From the NCBI GenBank assembly GCA_002409995.1, contig DHOR01000054.1, forward strand, positions 1-64,000: 64,000 bases of DNA. Direction: 5' to 3'. Shown one piece after another: positions 57,660 to 64,000 of this stretch. The stretch's first letter is position 1. Each line of letters begins with the position of its first letter. The notes under the pieces are model-generated. The model saw only the letters and a list, made by a program, of their open reading frames with translations, did no database searches and had not been told where the DNA came from. The position numbers and the translations under genes are program-made. This stretch comes from Hungatella sp. UBA5385. GTDB lineage: Bacteria > Bacillota > Clostridia > Lachnospirales > Lachnospiraceae.

Positions 57660-58703
57660 GTGATTGAATTATTACATGTAACAAAAAGTTTTGATGAAGG
57701 GCAGAATCAGGTTCATGCTGTGAAAGATGTGACTCTTACCATTAATGAAGGTGAGGTATTCGGTATCATAGGTTTCTCAGGTGCAGGCAAATCCACCCTT
57801 GTCCGATGCATCAACCTATTAGAGCGGCCAACAACAGGTACAGTAACAGTAGCCGGTCAGACGCTGACCAGTCTTTCCTCCAGGGAATTACGCCAGGCTC
57901 GTAAGAAAATTGGCATGATCTTTCAGCATTTCAATCTGATGGCTTCCCGCACTGTTTTTGGAAATGTAGCCTATCCTCTTAAGGGCAGCGGACTGACCAA
58001 ACAGGAGATATCAGATAAAGTACATAAGCTTTTGGAACTGGTGGATATATCAGATAAGGAAAATGCCTATCCCAGCCAGCTCTCAGGCGGTCAAAAGCAG
58101 AGAGTAGCAATCGCACGGGCACTGGCAAATGATCCAAGTGTTCTATTATGTGATGAGGCCACCTCTGCACTGGATCCCCAGACAACCAAAGCAATTCTGC
58201 TTCTTCTTAAACAGTTGAATGTAAAACTTGGCATTACAGTCGTTGTCATTACCCATGAGATGAACGTTGTAAAAGAAATATGTGAAAGAGTAGCAGTGAT
58301 GGAGCAGGGGCAGGTGGTGGAACAGGGAGATGTGTTTACGATTTTCTCCACACCTGAGCAAAAGGTTACACGTGATTTTATCCGAACCACTTCAAACATT
58401 CAAAAGGTGGAAGAGCTGATAGGAAAGAACAATGCGGTCACCCTGTTAAAACCCGGAGAGTTGATTGTCCGGCTGTCTTATATGCAGCGCAATGCTTCGG
58501 AACCCCTCATCTCAACTGTCTCCCGGCAGTTTGATTTAGATATGAATATCATTTTTGCAGATATCGAAATCGTGCAAGATGCACCCATTGGCGGTACAGT
58601 GGCAATTATCAGCGGGGAGAGGCAGAATATTGATGCTGCCATTGAATATTTGCTTCAGAAAAATGTAGGAGTGGAGGTAATAGAAGATGCTGGAGTTTCT
58701 TAA
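57660..58703 (+). CDS. metN: Methionine ABC transporter ATP-binding protein
   Basis: A 347-residue ATPase. Walker A GFSGAGKST is at 38-46, the signature LSGGQKQRVAIARAL near 140, Walker B VLLCDEATSALDP near 162 and the C-terminal NIL regulatory domain (about 265-345), which binds methionine for feedback inhibition. GTG start behind AAGGAGG. It overlaps metI by 17 bases. Confidence 0.95.
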   Translation: MIELLHVTKSFDEGQNQVHAVKDVTLTINEGEVFGIIGFSGAGKSTLVRCINLLERPTTGTVTVAGQTLTSLSSRELRQARKKIGMIFQHFNLMASRTVFGNVAYPLKGSGLTKQEISDKVHKLLELVDISDKENAYPSQLSGGQKQRVAIARALANDPSVLLCDEATSALDPQTTKAILLLLKQLNVKLGITVVVITHEMNVVKEICERVAVMEQGQVVEQGDVFTIFSTPEQKVTRDFIRTTSNIQKVEELIGKNNAVTLLKPGELIVRLSYMQRNASEPLISTVSRQFDLDMNIIFADIEIVQDAPIGGTVAIISGERQNIDAAIEYLLQKNVGVEVIEDAGVS

Positions 58704-59367
58704 TAGTCTGATTCCCAATGTTATGGATAAATTACCTATATTCTATGCAGCCATTGCTGATACTTTAATTATGGTACTGTGGTCAGGTGCGATTTCATTT
58801 GTTCTTGGCTTAATATCAGGAGTCATCACTACAGTCACAAAACCAGGCGGTATACTGGAAAATCGGATTGTCTATGAGGTACTGGATAAAGTTGTTAACT
58901 TATTCCGTTCCATTCCTTTTATTATCCTTCTTACCTGGGTTATGCCGATTTCCAGGGCTATTATGGGAACAGCCATCTATGTGAGGGGAGCAATCGTTCC
59001 TCTGGTATTTGGTACAGTTCCTTTTTTCTCCAGACAGATTGAAAGTGCTTTGGCAGAGATAGACCATGGGCAGATTGAAGCAGCTTTATCAATGGGCTCC
59101 AGTCCCCTGGAAATCATTTTCCGTGTCTATCTGCGGGAAAGTATGGGCGGCATTGTCCGCGGAACTACCATTACAGCCATTAGTCTTTTGAACCTGACTG
59201 CAATGGCGGGTGCAGTAGGAGCCGGTGGGCTGGGAGATTTTGCAATCCGCTACGGTCATGACCGAAACCAGATGGATGTGACCAATGTTACCATTGTTAT
59301 TCTGGTAATTATGGTCAGCCTGATTCAGCTGTTTGGCAATAGACTGGTGAAGAAAAACACCCATTAA
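58687..59367 (+). CDS. metI: Methionine ABC transporter permease
   Basis: A 226-residue membrane subunit with five hydrophobic segments. The coupling loop EAALSMGSSPLEIIFRVYL is near residue 125. It couples with MetN and MetQ to import methionine or related compounds. The dehydrogenase gene begins 13 bases later. Confidence 0.95.
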   Translation: MLEFLNSLIPNVMDKLPIFYAAIADTLIMVLWSGAISFVLGLISGVITTVTKPGGILENRIVYEVLDKVVNLFRSIPFIILLTWVMPISRAIMGTAIYVRGAIVPLVFGTVPFFSRQIESALAEIDHGQIEAALSMGSSPLEIIFRVYLRESMGGIVRGTTITAISLLNLTAMAGAVGAGGLGDFAIRYGHDRNQMDVTNVTIVILVIMVSLIQLFGNRLVKKNTH

Positions 59368-59380
59368 GGAGGAAGCTACA

Positions 59381-60340
59381 TTGGAACTGAAATCAAGAAA
59401 AATTGTTATTGTAGGTGCCGGTCACGTAGGCTCACATGCCGGATATGCGTTAATTTCTCAGGGACTTGCGGAAGAAATCGTCTATATTGATATCGCTGAA
59501 AAGAAGGCTGAAGCACAGGCTTTGGATTTATATGATGCCACTGCTTATTTATCCAAACGTGCAATTATTCGTGCAGGAGATTACAGCGATGCAGAGGATG
59601 CAGAAATGCTTATAATAGCAGCAGGCCCCCTGCCGGATATGAGCAAAGGGCAGACTCGGATGGATACCCTTCGTCAAACCATTGCTATCATAAAGGATGT
59701 TGCTGAGAATATTCGAAAGTCCTCCTTTGATGGAATCATATTAAATATATCCAATCCTGCAGATGTGATTACACATTATATTCAAAGCACTTTAAACTGG
59801 CCGGAGAACCGTATTCTATCCACCAGCACAACACTTGACTCAGCCAGACTTCGACGGGTGCTGGCGCAAGCTACCGGCGTGGATCAGAAATCTATTCAAG
59901 CCTATGCATTGGGCGAGCACGGAGAGAGTCAGATGGTACCCTGGTCAACTGTATCTATTGGAGGAAAACCTCTGGTGCAGCTTCAGGAGGAATATCCGAA
60001 AACCTATGGAAATTTGGATTTAGAGGCTATTGCTGCAGAAGGAAAAGCAGGCGGCTGGGTTATTCTGGGCGGAAAAGGCTCCACGGAATTCGGTATCGGC
60101 GCTTCTATAGCGGAAGTTATCCGGGCGATACTGGGGGATGAGAACCGTATATTACCGGTATCCACTTTGCTAAAGGGCCAATATGGACAAAGAGATGTAT
60201 TTGCCAGTGTGCCGGCATTGCTTAACAGACATGGTGTTGCGGAGATTGTAGAGCTGCGTTTAACAGATGAAGAGAAGACTCAGTTTGATGCTTCCTGCAG
60301 GACTATGAATGAGAATTACAGACTTTCACTGACTTTATAG
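59381..60340 (+). CDS. L-2-hydroxyacid dehydrogenase of the LDH/MDH family
   Basis: A 319-residue NAD-dependent enzyme. The Rossmann motif is GAGHVGSHAG (12-21). Catalytic residues are present: R93 in QTRMD, N122 in NISNP, D153 and R156 in DSARLRR, H180 in GEHGES. At the specificity position (Q in lactate, R in malate dehydrogenases) there is M87, with a two-residue longer loop (GPLPDMSKG), pointing to a bulky non-polar 2-oxo acid such as 2-oxo-4-methylthiobutanoate or 2-oxoisocaproate. TTG start behind GGAGG. Its location inside metN-metI-metQ is unusual. Confidence 0.88.
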   Translation: MELKSRKIVIVGAGHVGSHAGYALISQGLAEEIVYIDIAEKKAEAQALDLYDATAYLSKRAIIRAGDYSDAEDAEMLIIAAGPLPDMSKGQTRMDTLRQTIAIIKDVAENIRKSSFDGIILNISNPADVITHYIQSTLNWPENRILSTSTTLDSARLRRVLAQATGVDQKSIQAYALGEHGESQMVPWSTVSIGGKPLVQLQEEYPKTYGNLDLEAIAAEGKAGGWVILGGKGSTEFGIGASIAEVIRAILGDENRILPVSTLLKGQYGQRDVFASVPALLNRHGVAEIVELRLTDEEKTQFDASCRTMNENYRLSLTL

Positions 60341-60377
60341 TTATATAAAAATAATTTAAAAATGGGAGACATCAATT

Positions 60378-61259
60378 ATGAAAATTAAGAATATTAGAAA
60401 TATCAGGACATTTGTTGCTGCTGTACTTACACTTTCTATTGTGACATTGGGGCTATCCGCCTGTGGCAGTAAAATAAGTGACAGCAGTGCGGCAGAGAAG
60501 TCTGTTACGGTTAAACTGGGTGTGGTAGGAAGTATCTATGAGGATCTCTGGACACCGGCTCAGGAAGCTCTGAAATCAGAGGGGATCAATTTGGAGATTG
60601 TGCAGTTTTCTGATTACGTTACACCTAATAATGCTCTGGCAAATGGTGAGATTGACTTAAATTCCTTCCAGCACCGCATCTATCTGGAAAACGAGCTTAC
60701 TGCCTATGGCTATAAGCTTTCTAATGTAGGAAATACCTTTATAATCCCTCTGAATCTCTATTCACAGAAAGTATCCTCTGTGGCTGAATTAAAGGACGGG
60801 GACACTGTGGCAATACCTGATGATGTGACCAATGGCGGACGGGCATTAAAGGTACTGGAAGCTGCCGGACTCATTGCCTTAAAGGCGGATGCTGGCATCA
60901 ATCCAACTGTGGCTGATATCGAAACCTATCATGTAAAAATCACCATTGAGGAACTGAAAGCAAACATCATTCCTTCCGCTCTCCCAGATGTGACTGCAGC
61001 AGTGGTAAATGGCAACTATGCTTTAGACTTTGGACTTAAAACGGAAGAGTCCATTTTCAAAGACACAGTTTTGGATGTAGAGGAATATTGGAATCTGATT
61101 GCCGGACGCACTGAGGATCTGTCTGATCCCCATAAGGCAGCCGTTTATCAAAAGGTAGTTAAGGCATTTCAGTCACCTGAGACTGAGAAGGTGTTTGATG
61201 ATACATTTGGAGGATACTTTGTGAAGGTGGGCTGGGACGTAGATCTATTGGCAAAGTAA
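60378..61259 (+). CDS. metQ: Methionine ABC transporter substrate-binding lipoprotein
   Basis: A 293-residue NlpA-family lipoprotein: signal with lipobox LSAC (Cys29), then the binding domain starting VKLGVVGSIYEDLWTP near 45 and QFSDYVTPNNALANGEIDLNSFQH (family hallmark, seen near 80) in two parts. It binds methionine or close analogues outside the cell and hands them to MetI. It is separated from metI by the dehydrogenase gene. Confidence 0.94.
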   Translation: MKIKNIRNIRTFVAAVLTLSIVTLGLSACGSKISDSSAAEKSVTVKLGVVGSIYEDLWTPAQEALKSEGINLEIVQFSDYVTPNNALANGEIDLNSFQHRIYLENELTAYGYKLSNVGNTFIIPLNLYSQKVSSVAELKDGDTVAIPDDVTNGGRALKVLEAAGLIALKADAGINPTVADIETYHVKITIEELKANIIPSALPDVTAAVVNGNYALDFGLKTEESIFKDTVLDVEEYWNLIAGRTEDLSDPHKAAVYQKVVKAFQSPETEKVFDDTFGGYFVKVGWDVDLLAK

Positions 61260-61302
61260 AACAGTGATCATTTCTAGTCATGACATTTAGAGGGAGGATA
61301 GG

Positions 61303-62706
61303 ATGGATATTGAAAAATGGGCATTGGAGGCTATGATTCCGGATAAAACACGTCTTATATTTGAACATATTGAGCCTGAGTATCTTAGTGATACACTTGG
61401 CAGGCTGAAAGGATATGCACAGGCACTGGTATTTCCCATATCAACTGAGGAAGTCAGCAGCGTGTTACGCTATGCATATACCAATCATATTCCAGTTACA
61501 CCTCGGGGAGCAGGAACCAATCTGGTTGGGTCAACTGTCCCGATTCATGGGGGTATTATCCTTGATTTATCCCAAATGAACCGGATTTTAGAAATAGACA
61601 GGGATACGTTCACTGCAACGGTTGAGCCTGGAATCCTGCTTCAGGATTTTCAGAGTGAGGTAGAAGGTGAGGGACTTTTTTATCCTCCTGATCCTGGTGA
61701 AAAAGCTTCCACGATCGGAGGCAACATCAGCACCAACGCAGGCGGGATGCGTGCTGTAAAATATGGTGTAACCAGGGATTATGTACTTGGACTGGAGGTT
61801 GTACTTGCAGACGGAACCGTTCTGACTGCAGGCGGGAAACAGATAAAGGATGCCAGCGGTCTGTCTCTTAAAAACCTTTTAATAGGTTCTGAGGGAACTC
61901 TGGCAGTTATCACAAAATGCATTTTAAAATTGATTCCCAAACCTGAGACTTCCATCAGTGTTCTGGTTCCCTTTGGGGACCTTAAAACTGGAATTGACAC
62001 CGTTTTGACAATATTGCAGGCAGATGCCAATCCAACAGCAGTGGAATTTATGGAACGTAAAGTAGTACAGCTTGGCGAAGCATTTTCGGATGTAGAGTAT
62101 CCAAGGTCTGATGCAGGATCTTATATTCTTCTCACATTTGATGGGCATAAGTCAGAGGTGGAAGCTAATATAAAACTGGTTGGGCGATTGGTGATGAGCC
62201 ATGGTGCACTTGATTATATTGTTCTGACGGACCCGGAACGGGCATTGGATATATGGAAGGTGAGAGGTGCTCTTGTTAAGGCAGTTGAAGCTGTTTCTGA
62301 GCAGGAGCCCGTTGACATCGTTGTGCCAATCAGTAAAATCTCTGATTTCGTTGGGTACATTCATGAACTGGAAGAGAATTCCGGTATGAGAATGGTGAAT
62401 TTCGGTCATGCAGGAGATGGTAATATTCATCTGTGTGTAGTGCGTGGCGACCGTAATGAGGAAACATGGCACAGGGAACTGCAGAAGAATATGGAGCATG
62501 CATATGCAAAAGCCTATGAATATGGAGGTGTGACTTCCGGGGAACATGGTATCGGTATCAGTAAACGGCATTATTTCCTGAGAGAAACACCAAAAGAAAA
62601 TCTTCTGGTCATGAACCAGATTAAGAATGCCCTGGATCCCCGGCATATTTTAAATGATCAAAAATCTTATATCACAGGAGGAAATCAGAATGAAGAAGTT
62701 ATCTGA
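61303..62706 (+). CDS. FAD-binding D-2-hydroxyacid dehydrogenase/oxidase (GlcD type)
   Basis: A 467-residue flavoprotein of the PCMH/VAO family. The FAD-binding block PRGAGTNLVGSTVPIHGG lies near residues 67-85, the second GEKASTIGGNISTNAGG near 130, and the C-terminal cap ends with NFGHAGDGNIHL near 366 and YGGVTSGEHGIG near 408, whose histidines bind the metal/substrate carboxylate. Such enzymes oxidise glycolate, D-lactate or longer D-2-hydroxy acids. With the L-specific dehydrogenase above, both stereoisomers of a 2-hydroxy acid could be oxidised. It overlaps the aminotransferase by 17 bases. Confidence 0.92.
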   Translation: MDIEKWALEAMIPDKTRLIFEHIEPEYLSDTLGRLKGYAQALVFPISTEEVSSVLRYAYTNHIPVTPRGAGTNLVGSTVPIHGGIILDLSQMNRILEIDRDTFTATVEPGILLQDFQSEVEGEGLFYPPDPGEKASTIGGNISTNAGGMRAVKYGVTRDYVLGLEVVLADGTVLTAGGKQIKDASGLSLKNLLIGSEGTLAVITKCILKLIPKPETSISVLVPFGDLKTGIDTVLTILQADANPTAVEFMERKVVQLGEAFSDVEYPRSDAGSYILLTFDGHKSEVEANIKLVGRLVMSHGALDYIVLTDPERALDIWKVRGALVKAVEAVSEQEPVDIVVPISKISDFVGYIHELEENSGMRMVNFGHAGDGNIHLCVVRGDRNEETWHRELQKNMEHAYAKAYEYGGVTSGEHGIGISKRHYFLRETPKENLLVMNQIKNALDPRHILNDQKSYITGGNQNEEVI

Positions 62707-63856
62707 CCGTACAGCCGGGTTTACAGATTCTGTGATTCGGCGCATGACCCGGATATCCAATCAATATGGGGCTGTAAATCTGTCACAGGGATTCCCGGAC
62801 TTTGATCCGCCGAAAGAGATTCTGGATCGTCTGACGAAGGTTGCATACGAAGACTTTCACCAATATTCCATCACATGGGGAGCACAGGATTTCAGGGAGG
62901 CTTTAGCAGCTAAGCAATCTCACTATATGGGTAGGAGGATTGACCCTGACAGGGAGGTTGTGACTACATGTGGCAGCACTGAGGCTATGATGGCAGCTAT
63001 GATGACGGTTGTTAATCCGGGGGATAAGGTGATTGTATTCTCTCCATTTTATGAGAATTATGGTGCGGATACCATTTTATCAGGCGCAGAGCCAATCTAT
63101 GTTCCACTTCAGCCGCCTGCTTTTGATTTTAACCCTGATGAGCTGGAAGCAGCTTTCCGGCAGCAGCCCAAAGCATTGATTCTGTGTAATCCGTCTAATC
63201 CCTGCGGTAAGGTATTTACCAGAGAAGAACTGGTAATAATTGCTGACCTGGCAAAAAAATATGATGCTTATGTTATTACAGATGAGGTCTATGAACATAT
63301 TGTTTACGCACCCTATGAACATACCTATTTTGCTTCACTTCCGGATATGTGGGAGAGAACCATATCCTGTTCTTCCCTGTCTAAAACCTATTCCATCACA
63401 GGCTGGCGTTTGGGTTACACCATTGCTCCGCCAGAGATTACAGAACGGATTAAAAAGGTTCATGACTTTCTTACAGTGGGTGCAGCAGCTCCGCTGCAGG
63501 AAGCTGTCATTCCAGGTTTGAAGTTTGAGCAGGACTACTATGATGGCCTGTTAGAAACTTATACCCATAAACGTGATTTGTTTTTTAAGGGGCTTGATGA
63601 TATCGGTCTTATTCATACAATTCCCCAGGGGGCATATTATGTGCTGCTGGACATCTCGGAGTTTGGTTATGACAGTGATCAGGAGTTTTGTGAGGCGTTG
63701 GCAAGAGATGTAGGGGTAGGTGCAGTGCCTGGTTCCAGCTTCTTCCGGGAACCGGTTAATCATCTTATCCGTTTCCATTATGCTAAGCGGGATGAAACTT
63801 TGTATGACGCGTTGAACCGTTTAAATGATATCCGTAAGAAGATAATGCCTCGATAA
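62690..63856 (+). CDS. PLP-dependent aminotransferase (class I/II, methionine/aromatic type)
   Basis: A 388-residue fold-type I aminotransferase. NLSQGFPDFDPP near residue 30 is the typical opening; NPSNPCGKVFT near 168, ITDEVYEH near 195 (PLP-contact Asp/Tyr), the PLP lysine in SSLSKTYSITGWRLGY near 228, and the substrate carboxylate arginine near 365. It resembles the KATI/YbdL group that uses methionine and 2-oxo-4-methylthiobutanoate. The start at 62690 has AGGAGG before it. It would convert the 2-oxo acid made by the two dehydrogenases to an amino acid. Confidence 0.93.
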   Translation: MKKLSDRTAGFTDSVIRRMTRISNQYGAVNLSQGFPDFDPPKEILDRLTKVAYEDFHQYSITWGAQDFREALAAKQSHYMGRRIDPDREVVTTCGSTEAMMAAMMTVVNPGDKVIVFSPFYENYGADTILSGAEPIYVPLQPPAFDFNPDELEAAFRQQPKALILCNPSNPCGKVFTREELVIIADLAKKYDAYVITDEVYEHIVYAPYEHTYFASLPDMWERTISCSSLSKTYSITGWRLGYTIAPPEITERIKKVHDFLTVGAAAPLQEAVIPGLKFEQDYYDGLLETYTHKRDLFFKGLDDIGLIHTIPQGAYYVLLDISEFGYDSDQEFCEALARDVGVGAVPGSSFFREPVNHLIRFHYAKRDETLYDALNRLNDIRKKIMPR

Positions 63857-63875
63857 TGAAAGGTGATGCAGTGAT

Positions 63876-64000
63876 ATGAGAATGGATTACATTAATTGGG
63901 AAGAAGTACATGAGTATGTGGTAGATCTCCGGCGTGATTTTCATCAGCACCCGGAGATAAGTCTTTCAGAATTTCGCACTGCGGAACGAATTGAGGAGGA
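63876..64000 (+). CDS. M20-family amidohydrolase/aminoacylase, 5' end only
   Basis: 41 codons are visible, beginning MRMDYINWEEVHEYV and containing DLRRDFHQHPEISLSEFRTA, the diagnostic N-terminal block of M20D amidohydrolases (HipO/YxeP type). These remove N-acyl groups from amino acids. The gene continues beyond the window. ATG at 63876 follows AAAGGTG; 63882 is an alternative. It fits a salvage role for N-acyl methionine or a related amino acid. Confidence 0.9.
   Translation, partial: MRMDYINWEEVHEYVVDLRRDFHQHPEISLSEFRTAERIEE

Overview
The window looks like chromosomal DNA from an anaerobic, spore-forming Clostridia species, most likely Lachnospiraceae. The evidence is low to moderate GC, strong AGGAGG ribosome sites, TTGACA/TATAAT promoters with 17-bp spacers, four [FeFe]-hydrogenase-family proteins, CotF-type coat proteins and gut carbohydrate operons. 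The genus cannot be fixed from the sequence alone. About 60 genes are supported, plus a partial tRNA at the left edge and a truncated M20 peptidase at the right edge.

Layout. 1-5838: partial tRNA (probably Pro), an NMT1/SsuA-type ABC importer behind an aptamer-like leader and terminator, then the divergent purine salvage pair punA-ade. 5996-10625: hydrogenase locus 1, with a [2Fe-2S] ferredoxin, a PAS-bearing sensory [FeFe] hydrogenase, a SpoIIE-type PP2C phosphatase and a group-B-like hydrogenase. 10756-16263: a MarR gene with a flavodoxin stub, then GntR, MFS, MalY-type lyase and APC permease. 16499-27012: an L-ascorbate (ula) region with ulaF, talC and a SorC regulator, then ulaG-C-A-B, a HAD phosphatase, a DeoR regulator, an orphan beta-propeller protein and ulaE; no ulaD is present. 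27288-28897: an Rpn-family nuclease and a lipoprotein. 28955-36890: pectin use (GH105, sugar ABC importer, GH28, LacI). 37010-38511: a proline-rich repeat protein and two coat-type proteins. 38553-41448: a MATE pump and a PurF-like protein with no catalytic cysteine. 41590-50212: hydrogenase locus 2, an electron-bifurcating-type Hnd/HydABC operon with an embedded HATPase, divergent from DRTGG - RsbW-like - sensory hydrogenase - DRTGG - PHP. 50264-57446: CmpB-type membrane protein with TetR, an orphan protein under a TetR operator, a polysaccharide deacetylase, an ECF S-component with DUF4430, an Rrf2 regulator and cysK. 57660-64000: metN-metI-(L-2-hydroxyacid dehydrogenase)-metQ-(FAD 2-hydroxyacid oxidase)-aminotransferase-M20 peptidase.

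How the parts work together. The two hydrogenase loci pair catalytic enzymes with H-cluster proteins that look like sensors, and add a PP2C phosphatase, two HATPase kinases, two DRTGG proteins and a PHP phosphoesterase. This suggests phosphorylation-based hydrogen or redox signalling, and it is the strongest candidate for an under-described system. The met region suggests salvage of 2-hydroxy or N-acyl methionine analogues. A 21-25 bp hairpin occurs three times (1764, 39982, 50212); its core is invariant and its flanks differ but remain self-complementary.
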